From Butyrivibrio fibrisolvens (GTDB lineage Bacteria; Bacillota; Clostridia; Lachnospirales; Lachnospiraceae), in NCBI RefSeq assembly GCF_023206215.1, contig NZ_CP065800.1:2232001-2296000 (forward strand): 64,000 bases of DNA, read 5' to 3'. A program made the translations under genes and the position numbers. Positions 9,484 to 17,464 of this stretch are shown here, piece after piece. The notes under the pieces were generated by a model that saw only the letters and a program-made list of their open reading frames with translations, was not told where the DNA came from and searched no databases. How positions within the stretch are numbered: position 1 is the stretch's first letter; every line of letters begins with the position of its first letter.

Positions 9484-10590
9484 TTATGCGCGGCTATTAT
9501 AGAAGTCTGTGATATAGCTTGCCCTTGCTGACATATTGGATATCATGGCATCAAGGAGTGTGACTGCGGCCATGCATTCTACTACGACAACAGCTCTTGG
9601 TACAACTACAGGATCGTGTCGGCCGCCTATGACTATATCTATAGGGCTTCCGTCCTGTTTTACTGTAGACTGCTCTTTGGAGATGGAAGGGGTGGGTTTT
9701 ACATGACAGCGAAGGATTATGTCAGATCCTGAACTGATGCCGCCCATGATACCACCTGAGTGGTTAGTGGCAGTTATTATCTTGCCGTCTTTATATGTGA
9801 ATCCGTCATTGTCTTCAGAACCTTTGTAAGTAGATACCATAACGCCATCACCGACTTCGACAGCTTTAACAGCACCGATTGACATCAAAGCCTTGGCCAT
9901 GGAAGCATCAAGCTTATCAAAAACAGGCTCGCCTATTCCTGCAGGCACGCCTTCTATGCGGCATTCTATAACTCCGCCTACAGAGTCCAGTTCATTTCTG
10001 CATTCCTGAATATAATCAAAAGCCTTGGCAGCAGCGTCTGCATCAGGCATACATACAGGATTTTCTTTGATAACAGATGCATCGAACCTATTCGGATCGA
10101 TGCTTACAGGACCTATGGATTTGGTGTATGCGGTGATAGTAATGCCCATCTGGCCAAGGAGTTTAGCGCACAGTGCACCTGCAGCTACGCGGCCTATTGT
10201 CTCTCTTCCTGATGAACGACCACCGCCCCTGTAATCTCTAAATCCGTACTTGGCATCAAAACCGTAATCGGCATGTCCCGGTCTATAGTAGGATGCTATC
10301 TGGCTGTAGTCTCCGGATTTCTGAGATGTATTTCTTACAAGAAGGGAGATGGGAGTGCCTGTTGTCTTACTTTCGAATACTCCTGATAAGATCTCAACCT
10401 TGTCATCCTCTTTGCGAGGTGTTGTGACAGATGATGTTCCGGGCTTCCTCCTGTCCAGATACTTCTGTATATCAGATTCTGACAGCTCCATCCCTGCCGG
10501 GAATCCATCAATAACAACGCCAAGAGCAGCCCCGTGCGACTCCCCCCAGGTTGTAATTTTAAGATGATTACCAAATGTTGATCCAGACAT
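9484..10590 (-). CDS. aroC: Chorismate synthase
   Basis: Catalyses the last step of the shikimate pathway (EPSP to chorismate, needing reduced FMN). The protein starts [20 protein letters not shown], the classic AroC signature 1. Signature 2 is seen as [18 protein letters not shown], and signature 3 as [13 protein letters not shown]. It is 368 residues, normal for the family. An upstream in-frame ATG at 10701 exists but would place the N-terminus inside the R1 palindrome. I prefer 10590 because of the AAGGGGG ribosome binding site about 6 nt upstream and homologue alignment. The leader runs directly into palindrome R1-A, whose near edge is 38 bp upstream of the start. Confidence 0.95.
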   Translation of the reverse strand: MSGSTFGNHLKITTWGESHGAALGVVIDGFPAGMELSESDIQKYLDRRKPGTSSVTTPRKEDDKVEILSGVFESKTTGTPISLLVRNTSQKSGDYSQIASYYRPGHADYGFDAKYGFRDYRGGGRSSGRETIGRVAAGALCAKLLGQMGITITAYTKSIGPVSIDPNRFDASVIKENPVCMPDADAAAKAFDYIQECRNELDSVGGVIECRIEGVPAGIGEPVFDKLDASMAKALMSIGAVKAVEVGDGVMVSTYKGSEDNDGFTYKDGKIITATNHSGGIMGGISSGSDIILRCHVKPTPSISKEQSTVKQDGSPIDIVIGGRHDPVVVPRAVVVVECMAAVTLLDAMISNMSARASYITDFYNSRA

Positions 10591-10627
10591 GAATAGCCCC
10601 CTTTGCATATATAAATATGTCGTGCCC

Positions 10628-10921
10628 GGTCGGTGTAGTATCTTCAAAGGCTTTGCAAGTGGGATGTAACTTGCGGCGGACAGAATATAAATCATTACCA
10701 CGCTGCTAATTGTTTTATTAATTCATGGCATGATATCTGGAGCTTTTTATTCTGGGGTCCAAACTCGCTTCGCTCAGACATATGGACCCCTGGCAGAATA
10801 AAAATCTCCATCTATCACGCTCATGAATTATATAAAACAATTAAAAGCGTGGTAATGATTTATATTCTGTCCGCCGCAAGTCACATCCCCTTGCAAAGCC
10901 TTTGAAGATACTACACCGACC
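10628..10921 (-). repeat. R1-A: giant near-perfect palindrome (294 bp)
   Basis: The left arm (10628-10760) and right arm (10784-10921) are complementary over about 130 bp around a 23-nt loop containing actcgcttcgctcagac. The outer ~85 bp differ at only a few positions. Reading the minus strand (toward aroC) the loop is gtctgagcgaagcgagttt. The core shows asymmetries shared by every copy: one arm has catggc and attctggggtcc, the other has catgagc and an extra 4 nt before ggggtcc. There is no T-tract, so it is not a simple terminator, and no plausible gene lies inside. Bases 10922-11072, between this copy and R1-B, hold nothing recognisable. Confidence 0.95.
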
Positions 10922-11072
10922 AAGTGTAAAGTAGTAGTTATAAAACACAGAAAACTTAATTTATTATACATTATTACTGCATAAATTCAACACTTTAAAG
11001 TCAGAGAATAAGGCACTGGCACATAGAAATGCATCCATAAGCAATTACATACGCAGCGTATATTCCTGGCTT

Positions 11073-11366
11073 GGGCGGCATGGTATCCTCGAAGGTTGGC
11101 GGGAGTGGGTAGACGATGGGTGAGCAGAATATAAATCATTGTCACGCTTTTTAATTGGTTTATAAAATTCATGAGTATGATAGATGGAGCTTTTTATTCT
11201 GCATGGGGTCCACATGTCTGAGCGAAGCGAGTTTGGACCCCAGAATAAAAAGGGACAGATATCATGCCATGAATTTATAAACCAATTAACAGCGTGACAA
11301 AGATCTATATTCTGCCCGCCCATCGTCTACCCACTTCTGCTAACCTTCGAGGATACCATGCCGCCC
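11073..11366 (+). repeat. R1-B: giant near-perfect palindrome (294 bp), inverted relative to R1-A
   Basis: Complementary arms flank a loop read on the + strand as acatgtctgagcgaagcgagttt, the reverse of R1-A. The outer arms (gggcggcatggtatcctcgaagg and the matching right end) do not resemble R1-A's outer arms, yet pair with each other. The middle block (cagaatataaatcattgtcacgc) and the core are shared with the other copies. It lies about 100 bp upstream of the promoter of the + strand peptidase gene, so R1-A and R1-B together fill the aroC/peptidase divergent intergenic region. Confidence 0.95.
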
Positions 11367-11466
11367 CCTCTACAACCTAAGCGTGAAAGCGATAGGTATA
11401 AAAACTATTCTTTTGGTATATTTTATAATTACGGGCATGAAAATTGAAGCTTTTTTGTAAAAAGTG

Positions 11467-11494
11467 TTCAAAAGTTCTCAAAATGTAGTATAAT
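11467..11494 (+). promoter_or_regulatory. Candidate promoter for the VanY-type peptidase gene
   Basis: TTCAAA (11467-11472), a 16-nt spacer and a perfect TATAAT (11489-11494). The transcript would begin near 11501, exactly at an upstream in-frame ATG. Confidence 0.6.
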
Positions 11495-11542
11495 ACCATT
11501 ATGATATACCGAAAATACAGGGGGAGCCAGAGCTTAGGTGCA

Positions 11543-12682
11543 ATGAATAACAAAAATGTTTCATTTGAGCCGACGTTTCGGGAGAAAGCTGTTCGGCGAA
11601 TAGGGAAGTTCGTAAAAAAGAATAGGAAGTTCTATTTCTTCGGTGTGATCGCTGTCGCAGTAGTTGTGTTTGTGACGGCACTTGGTAGTGCTCTATATGA
11701 TAATAGAAAACGTCTTCTTAGTATTGCTTGTGTTCTTTTATTCTTCGTATCATCGAGTAGTTTTTCGTATCCCGTTTTACCAATGGATGTAAGTTTTGTA
11801 TCAGATAGTATTCGCAGTGAGGATGTTGCCGGTACGACTTATGTTTCAGCTGAAGTAGATGCTAAAGATGTTGCAGATATTGAGACAATTTCTATCGATG
11901 ATCAGACGGTTCCTACAGGCAGTAGTTATACTAAAGAAGACGCAGATAAAGATCCTGTATATGATGGCAATGGAGAACTCTTGGGAGAAGTCCTCGAAAG
12001 CGATCAGATCAGCATCTCGGAGATACTTAATGCAGAAGATGAAACAGGTAGTAAGGATATAGAGCAGGAAGATAATGACGATTCTGTGGCAGGAAACACA
12101 CAGTTTTCTGCAGATTACTGGAATCTTATGCTTGTTAATAAGCAGCATCCGATTCCTGATAATTATACTTTTGCCACTGCGCAGATATCCAGCGGTGGCA
12201 AGCTATGCGATGAGAGAATATTATCGCCTCTTAGACAGATGGTGGCAGCAGCTGCGTCAGACGGAGTGTCACTTGTAGTATGTTCACCGTATAGATCCAA
12301 CAATCGTCAGGAGATGCTCTTTGCAAGGAAGGTTGATTACTATTTAGAGCAAGGCTATGACTATATGCAGTCATATACACTTGCTTCTCAGGCAGTAACT
12401 ATTCCGGGATCTTCAGAACATGAGATAGGGCTTGCTCTTGATATCATCACTGACGGATACAGCTCATTGGATGAAGGATTTGGTGATACGCCTGCCGGTA
12501 AGTGGCTTGCGCAAAACTCGTACAAGTACGGCTTTGTAGTTCGCTATCTTAAGGGCAAAGAAGAGATTACAGGTATTGAATATGAACCCTGGCATATAAG
12601 ATATGTTGGAGTTTCGGCTGCAACTGTAATGTATGAAGAGGGCATCTGCCTTGAAGAGTTCTGGGACGAGTATCTGTACTGA
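11543..12682 (+). CDS. D-alanyl-D-alanine carboxypeptidase, VanY/M15B family, membrane-anchored
   Basis: About 379 residues. A cytoplasmic basic stretch is followed by a membrane segment (FFGVIAVAVVVFVTALGSAL) and a second hydrophobic run near residues 63-75, then an acidic linker of about 100 residues and the peptidase domain. Zinc ligands of the M15 family are visible in SSEHEIGLALDI (His and Asp) and EPWHIRYVG (His), with the CSPYRSNNRQ substrate loop. It trims D-Ala from peptidoglycan precursors outside the membrane. Start choice is uncertain: an ATG at 11501 coincides with the predicted transcription start, while 11543 has only a weak AGG 4 nt upstream; I use 11543. The gene ends in a strong terminator. 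Confidence 0.85.
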   Translation: MNNKNVSFEPTFREKAVRRIGKFVKKNRKFYFFGVIAVAVVVFVTALGSALYDNRKRLLSIACVLLFFVSSSSFSYPVLPMDVSFVSDSIRSEDVAGTTYVSAEVDAKDVADIETISIDDQTVPTGSSYTKEDADKDPVYDGNGELLGEVLESDQISISEILNAEDETGSKDIEQEDNDDSVAGNTQFSADYWNLMLVNKQHPIPDNYTFATAQISSGGKLCDERILSPLRQMVAAAASDGVSLVVCSPYRSNNRQEMLFARKVDYYLEQGYDYMQSYTLASQAVTIPGSSEHEIGLALDIITDGYSSLDEGFGDTPAGKWLAQNSYKYGFVVRYLKGKEEITGIEYEPWHIRYVGVSAATVMYEEGICLEEFWDEYLY

Positions 12683-12720
12683 TATATTTACTTGTCCAAT
12701 AAAATGTAATGGTATATTAT

Positions 12721-12755
12721 GTATAGGGGCATGTGCGACATGTCCCTATATTTTT
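12721..12755 (+). terminator. Rho-independent terminator of the VanY-type gene
   Basis: TATAGGGGCATGT and ACATGTCCCTATA form a stem with a 3-nt loop, followed by a run of T. Confidence 0.85.
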
Positions 12756-12900
12756 GAGTATAAGGATCTGAACTGAATTATATAAAATCCATAATGCATA
12801 AATTCCTTTAATTCATATTCAAGAATTTATAGGATTTATATTGTACAAGATCATGTGTGATCCTTATATTTTCTCAGATTATGTTATGAAAAGAGGTACT

Positions 12901-14082
12901 ATGTACAAGTTATTAAAAACAGAAGGCCGTGCTAAAAGAGGCGAATTTCAGACTGTTCATGGAACTATCCAGACACCTGTATTCATGAACGTAGCAACAG
13001 TTGCAGCCATCAAGGGCGCTGTTTCTACAGAAGATCTTGAAGGTATTAAGAATCAGGTTGTTTTATGTAATACATATCATCTTCACCTTCGCCCTGGCGA
13101 TGACAATGTATATCGTATGGGCGGTCTTCACAAGTTTATGTCATGCAATAAGCCTATCCTTACTGATTCAGGCGGATTTCAGGTATTTTCACTTGCTAAG
13201 ACAAGGCGTATCAAAGAGGAAGGCGTATACTTCCATTCTCATATAGATGGTCACAAGCTTTTCATGGGACCAGAAGAGAGTATGAGGATCCAGTCTCATC
13301 TTGGAAGTACTATTGCCATGGCTTTTGATGAGTGCCCATCTGCAAGAGCTGATCATGAATATGTTCAGATGTCTGTAGACAGGACCACAAGATGGCTTGA
13401 GCGCTGTAAGAAGGAGATGGACAGACTTAATTCACTTCCTGATACAGTGAACCCTCACCAGATGCTATTTGGTATCAATCAGGGCGCGATATTTGATGAT
13501 ATCAGAATAGAACATGCCAAGCGCATCAGAGAGATGGATCTTGACGGTTATGCAGTTGGAGGCCTTGCAGTAGGTGAGACTCATGAAGAGATGTATCATG
13601 TCCTTGAGCAGGTAGTTCCTTATCTTCCTCAGGACAAGCCTACATACCTTATGGGTGTTGGTACACCTGCCAATATTCTTGAAGGCGTAGAAAGAGGTAT
13701 AGACTTCTTTGACTGTGTATATCCTAGTAGAAATGGCCGTCATGGTCATGTATATACCAAGAAGGGTAAGCTCAATCTCCTTAATGCCAGATTTGAGCTT
13801 GATTCTCATCCTATTGAAGAGGGATGTCAGTGCCCTGCATGTAAGCGCTATTCAAGAGGTTATATCCGTCATCTGTTAAAAGCCGGAGAGATGCTTGGTA
13901 TGAGACTTTGTGTCCTTCATAACCTGTATTTCTACAACAATATGATGGAAGAGATAAGAGATGCTCTTGATAATGGAAATTTTGCTGCTTATAAGAAGAA
14001 GACCCTTGACGGATTCAGAGAATATGAAGAGCTCTCTACAGCTCCCGGAGGCGACATAGCCAAGAACTGGCGTAAAGGCTGA
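12901..14082 (+). CDS. tgt: Queuine tRNA-ribosyltransferase (tRNA-guanine transglycosylase)
   Basis: Exchanges guanine 34 for preQ1 in tRNAs with GUN anticodons during queuosine synthesis. Seen: the active-site block LTDSGGFQVFSL (catalytic Asp), a second Asp in GIDFFDCVYPSRNGRHG, and the zinc site CQCPACKRYSRGYIRHL followed by LHNLYFYN. The frame extends back to a TTG at 12841, but homologues begin MYKLLKTEGRAKRGEF, and AAGAGG lies 4 nt before the ATG at 12901, so 393 residues are annotated. Bases 12780-12842 upstream can fold into an AT-rich imperfect inverted repeat (tataaaatcc with ggatttata, and ataaattc with gaatttat). I saw no preQ1 riboswitch consensus there. yajC follows, as in many bacteria. 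Confidence 0.95.
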   Translation: MYKLLKTEGRAKRGEFQTVHGTIQTPVFMNVATVAAIKGAVSTEDLEGIKNQVVLCNTYHLHLRPGDDNVYRMGGLHKFMSCNKPILTDSGGFQVFSLAKTRRIKEEGVYFHSHIDGHKLFMGPEESMRIQSHLGSTIAMAFDECPSARADHEYVQMSVDRTTRWLERCKKEMDRLNSLPDTVNPHQMLFGINQGAIFDDIRIEHAKRIREMDLDGYAVGGLAVGETHEEMYHVLEQVVPYLPQDKPTYLMGVGTPANILEGVERGIDFFDCVYPSRNGRHGHVYTKKGKLNLLNARFELDSHPIEEGCQCPACKRYSRGYIRHLLKAGEMLGMRLCVLHNLYFYNNMMEEIRDALDNGNFAAYKKKTLDGFREYEELSTAPGGDIAKNWRKG

Positions 14083-14160
14083 TGGAAGTGCTGATACATT
14101 CAGAATGTTTTTCAGTAAAATATGCCGATTATTGACAAGAATTTTTTATGAAAAACGCAC

Positions 14161-14189
14161 TTGTAAGTAAACTTTATATTGTGTATCAT
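14161..14189 (+). promoter_or_regulatory. Candidate promoter for yajC
   Basis: TTGTAA (14161-14166), a 17-nt spacer and TATCAT (14184-14189). It would allow yajC expression independent of tgt. A small hairpin (agctttttcgaaagct) follows in the leader. Confidence 0.5.
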
Positions 14190-14251
14190 TTAAAGGTAGC
14201 TTTTTCGAAAGCTTTTTAAAAGAATTAAAGAGGATTCCGGAGGACAATTAA

Positions 14252-14620
14252 ATGTATTCAGATTTATTTAAAATGGCTGCTACTGCTGCAGATGCTACAC
14301 CTGTAGGCATGAGCTATTATCTGATCATTCTGGTTGTGATGTTCGCATTCATGTATTTCATTATGATCAGACCACAGCGTAAGCAGGAAAAAGAGAAGGC
14401 AGCTATGATGGCAGCACTTGCAGTTGGCGATAGCGTTCGTACAACAGGCGGTTTCATCGGAACTGTAATCGATATTCATGACAACATGGTTATCATCGAG
14501 TTCGGTAACAACAAGAACTGCCGTATCCCTATGGTTAAGGAAGCAATCGTAGAGATCGAGAAGCCTGAAGATGCTGTTAAGCCTGTAGAGACCAAGGCTG
14601 ACAAGAAGAAAAAGGATTGA
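14252..14620 (+). CDS. yajC: Preprotein translocase subunit YajC
   Basis: A small accessory subunit of the SecDF-YajC membrane complex. At 122 residues it has one membrane helix (YYLIILVVMFAFMYFIMI, about residues 22-39), the hallmark RPQRKQEKEK directly after it, a compact domain (ALAVGDSVRTTGGFIGTV) and a lysine-rich end (KADKKKKD). The GGAGG ribosome binding site is well placed. The arrangement tgt-yajC is conserved widely. The gene is followed by a terminator. Confidence 0.93.
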   Translation: MYSDLFKMAATAADATPVGMSYYLIILVVMFAFMYFIMIRPQRKQEKEKAAMMAALAVGDSVRTTGGFIGTVIDIHDNMVIIEFGNNKNCRIPMVKEAIVEIEKPEDAVKPVETKADKKKKD

Positions 14621-14625
14621 TTTTT

Positions 14626-14669
14626 AAAGGATGGTAAGAAAGTTGCGGCTTTCCTGTCATCCTTTTTTT
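14626..14669 (+). terminator. Rho-independent terminator of yajC
   Basis: An AAAGGATG...CATCCTTT stem with an internal AAGAAAG/CTTTCCT pairing and a following T run. Confidence 0.8.
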
Positions 14670-14834
14670 ATAATGTCTCAGCCAGAAAACCCATGGTCTT
14701 TAGACCGTGGGATGAATGGCGTCAGTTTTAGAGTGTGTATTATATTTTACTGTAAACATGTATTTTTAGTAAAAATATGATATAATATACATACAGGAAA
14801 TTCCATTTCTGAGTCTACGAAAGGAGAAATTTGT

Positions 14835-16085
14835 ATGTATCTTACTGTTAAACAGCAGGTAAAGCATCTGTCGAAAGGCGATTACAAAACCTTAAAAGAA
14901 CTGTGCCATTCAGCTAAAAATCTTGCAAATGAAGCCATCTATAATGTTAGGCAGTATTACTTTACTGAAGGTAAATTCCTGAAGTATGAGAAGAATTATA
15001 CACTTCTTAAAAGTAGTCCTAATTACAAGGCATTAAATTCTAATATGGCACAGCAGATCCTTAAAGAAGTAGATGGCAGCTTCAAATCATTCTTTAGCTT
15101 AATTAAACTTGCAAAACAGGGTAAGTATGCCTTTAAGGATTGCAAACTGCCACATTATCTTCCAAAAGACGGACATACCACACTTGTTATAGGTTTTGTA
15201 AGACTTAATGGGAGTAAGTTAATACTTCCGTTTTCAAACAGCTTTAAGAAAACCCACAAGCCGGTTGAAATCACAATCCCGCCAATCCTAGTTGACAAAA
15301 AGGTTAAAGAGATACGTATCATACCAAAAGCTCACGCTAGGTTCTTTGAAATCCAATACACTTACGAAGCTGAGTGTGTTCAAAGAAATCTTAACAAAAA
15401 CAATGCACTGGCTCTCGATTTTGGTATAAATAATCTTGTAACTGCAGTGTCAAGCAATGGCAGATCATTCATTATTGACGGAAGAAGACTTAAATCCATA
15501 AATCAGTGGTTTAATAAAGAGAATACCCGCCTGCAGTCCATTAAGGACAAGCAACATTTTGGCAAAAAGACTACAAATCGTCAGAAAGCCATTGCTCGTG
15601 ATCGTAACAATAAAGTAAATGACTATATGAGCAAAGCCGCACGTAAGATAGTAGATTATTGTATTGCTAACGATATCGGAACCCTTGTAGCCGGATATAA
15701 TGTTACGTTTCAGAGGAATTCTCATATCGGCAAACAGAATAATCAGAATTTTGTTAATATCCCTTATGGCTTATTAAGAGATAAACTGTCATACCTTTGT
15801 GAACTTAATGGCATTATCTATGTTGAACAGGAGGAAAGCTATACATCAAAGGCCTCATTTTGGGATAAAGACAATATTCCTGTTTACAATAATGATAATC
15901 CAAAAGAGTATCAGTTCAGTGGTAGTAGGATACATCGTGGAATGTATAAAACTGCCAATGGCTTTAATTTTAATGCCGATGTTAACGGAGCATTAAATAT
16001 AATGCGTAAAAGTAGCGTTGTGGATCTTAGCATCCTATACGGTAGAGGCGATGTGGACACGCCTGTAAGAATAAGGATTGCCTGA
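14835..16085 (+). CDS. TnpB-family RNA-guided nuclease-like protein, variant RuvC site, no zinc ribbon
   Basis: 416 residues. The RuvC-I aspartate is in ALALDFGINN (D195) and the RuvC-III aspartate in NADVNGALNIM (D382). Where most TnpB proteins have a glutamate-bearing RuvC-II strand, this one reads IGTLVAGYN (281-289) with no acidic residue. The region between residues 340 and 380, which usually holds a CxxC...CxxC zinc ribbon, contains no cysteine. A glutamate cluster at 331-334 (EQEESYTSK) is a possible substitute catalytic residue. TnpB proteins cut DNA guided by an RNA from the element's right end; whether this variant cuts is unknown. The start has AAGGAG 8 nt upstream. Confidence 0.85.
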   Translation: MYLTVKQQVKHLSKGDYKTLKELCHSAKNLANEAIYNVRQYYFTEGKFLKYEKNYTLLKSSPNYKALNSNMAQQILKEVDGSFKSFFSLIKLAKQGKYAFKDCKLPHYLPKDGHTTLVIGFVRLNGSKLILPFSNSFKKTHKPVEITIPPILVDKKVKEIRIIPKAHARFFEIQYTYEAECVQRNLNKNNALALDFGINNLVTAVSSNGRSFIIDGRRLKSINQWFNKENTRLQSIKDKQHFGKKTTNRQKAIARDRNNKVNDYMSKAARKIVDYCIANDIGTLVAGYNVTFQRNSHIGKQNNQNFVNIPYGLLRDKLSYLCELNGIIYVEQEESYTSKASFWDKDNIPVYNNDNPKEYQFSGSRIHRGMYKTANGFNFNADVNGALNIMRKSSVVDLSILYGRGDVDTPVRIRIA

Positions 16086-16167
16086 CCTGTCAGGTGGAAA
16101 CTTAAATATCAAACTTCTTAAATAGAGCCGTCAGGCTCTTAGAAGCCCATTACCTTTAGGTGATGGG
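15960..16167 (+). ncRNA. Probable omega-RNA (reRNA) region of the TnpB element
   Basis: By analogy with known TnpB systems, the guide RNA is read from the 3' end of tnpB through the right end. Structures seen are a CCTGA/TCAGG hairpin at 16081-16094 over the stop codon, AGAGCC/GGCTCT at 16124-16139, and the terminal TTTA-loop hairpin at 16146-16167. The 5' boundary is a guess. Confidence 0.4.
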
Positions 16168-16345
16168 TAGTTCACATCAGAAACAGATGGTATGTGATAC
16201 AATTTAATAGGTGATTTTTAATCGTGTTTATAGGTGTGATATTAATATCGTATTGTTCGATACATTAATTTTGCACCTTGTACTTTGAATTTTTTTAAGC
16301 TAAGATGATACTTAACTTTTGCGAAAGCGGAAAGGGGAGATAACA

Positions 16346-17440
16346 TTGAAGCTGAACATTACAAGCATTCCCGGCGATGGGATAGGGCCGGAAATTGTTG
16401 CTGAGGCAAAAAAAGTTCTTGAGAGCGTAGCCAAAGTATATGGACACGAGATTATTTTTACAGACGTACTTATGGGAGGATGTTCTATTGATAAGTACGG
16501 GGTTCCGCTTACCCAGGAGACCATTGATATAGCCAAATCTTCCGATGCGGTTCTTATGGGTTCTATAGGCGGCAATACATCTACATCACCATGGTATAAA
16601 CTTCCACCGGAGAAGAGGCCTGAAGCCGGACTTCTTGGTATTCGCAAGGCACTTTCACTTTTTGCAAACTTAAGACCTGCATATCTGTATCCTGAACTTA
16701 AGGAGGCATGTCCTCTTAAGACTCAGATAAGCGAGAAGGGCTTTGATCTTATGATCATGCGTGAGCTTACAGGCGGTCTTTATTTTGGAGAGAGGAAGAC
16801 TGAGGAGATTGACGGTCAGGAAGTTGCCACAGATACTCTTGTTTATTCAGAAAAAGAAATTGAACGAATTGCTATCAGGGCATTTGATGTTGCAAGAAAG
16901 AGAAGGAAGAAAGTAACTTGTGTCGATAAGGCCAATGTACTTGATTCTTCAAGACTTTGGAGAAAGGTAGTTACCAAAGTTTCAAAGGATTATCCTGATG
17001 TAGAACTTTCATTTATGCTGGTTGACAACTGCGCTATGCAGCTGGTTAAGGATCCTGCTCAGTTCGATGTGGTACTTACAGAGAACATGTTCGGAGATAT
17101 CCTTTCAGACGAAGCTAGTATGATAACAGGTTCTATCGGAATGCTTCCTTCAGCGTCACTTAATGAGACGAGTTTCGGACTTTATGAGCCGAGCGGCGGA
17201 TCTGCACCTGATATTGCGGGAAAGGATATAGCTAATCCGATAGCTACGATCCTGTCAGCGGCTATGATGCTGCGTTATACCTTCAGTCTTGATAAGGAAG
17301 CTGACGCTATAGAAAATGCAGTTAAAGTAATCCTTAAAAAAGGGTATAGGACAGGAGATATTAAGGATGCACAGACTCCTGAAGATATGATCTGTTCATG
17401 TTCAGGTATGGGAAGCCTTATTGCAAGTGAGATAAAGTAG
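16346..17440 (+). CDS. leuB: 3-isopropylmalate dehydrogenase
   Basis: NAD-dependent oxidative decarboxylation of 3-isopropylmalate in leucine synthesis. It begins [20 protein letters not shown] and contains [19 protein letters not shown], the substrate loop [19 protein letters not shown], the metal-binding [15 protein letters not shown] and the NAD-binding [24 protein letters not shown] start at 16346 is chosen over a TTG at 16319 because GGGGAG (16334-16339) lies 6 nt upstream; this gives 364 residues, normal for LeuB. It heads a run of branched-chain amino acid genes. No T-box leader motif is seen upstream. Confidence 0.95.
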   Translation: MKLNITSIPGDGIGPEIVAEAKKVLESVAKVYGHEIIFTDVLMGGCSIDKYGVPLTQETIDIAKSSDAVLMGSIGGNTSTSPWYKLPPEKRPEAGLLGIRKALSLFANLRPAYLYPELKEACPLKTQISEKGFDLMIMRELTGGLYFGERKTEEIDGQEVATDTLVYSEKEIERIAIRAFDVARKRRKKVTCVDKANVLDSSRLWRKVVTKVSKDYPDVELSFMLVDNCAMQLVKDPAQFDVVLTENMFGDILSDEASMITGSIGMLPSASLNETSFGLYEPSGGSAPDIAGKDIANPIATILSAAMMLRYTFSLDKEADAIENAVKVILKKGYRTGDIKDAQTPEDMICSCSGMGSLIASEIK

Positions 17441-17464
17441 TAGCGGGTTTAGTGATATTACGGG

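Larger units (their letters stand above)
14690..16167 (+). mobile_element. IS200/IS605-family element, TnpB-only (IS1341-like)
   Basis: The limits are set by two 22-nt hairpins with the same TTTA loop: the left end at 14690-14711 (stem CCCATGGTC/GACCGTGGG) and the right end at 16146-16167 (stem CCCATTACC/GGTGATGGG). Similar subterminal hairpins are the recognition sites of IS605-type TnpA. No tnpA is present, so the element would need a TnpA supplied in trans to move. It sits between the yajC terminator and leuB and breaks no gene. Exact outer cleavage sites are not determined. Confidence 0.8.

Noticed and set aside
9484..10701. Longer aroC start at 10701
   Set aside because: The extra 37 residues would be encoded by palindrome DNA and do not exist in homologues; a good ribosome binding site precedes 10590.
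10628..10921. R1 palindromes as transcription terminators
   Set aside because: They are far longer than terminators, have no T-tract on either side, and lie upstream of genes.
10628..11366. Short frames within the R1 palindromes as genes
   Set aside because: They exist on both strands only because the arms are inverted copies; none has a ribosome binding site or recognisable protein.
10628..11366. R1 pair as the inverted ends of one composite transposon
   Set aside because: Each member is itself a complete palindrome, the 151-bp spacer holds no transposase, and no target duplication was seen. A MITE-like origin remains possible but unproven.
12780..12900. preQ1 riboswitch before tgt
   Set aside because: The region has an AT-rich inverted repeat but none of the conserved preQ1 aptamer bases.
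16182..16345. T-box leader before leuB
   Set aside because: No AGGGTGGNACCGCG-type motif is present upstream of leuB or ilvB.
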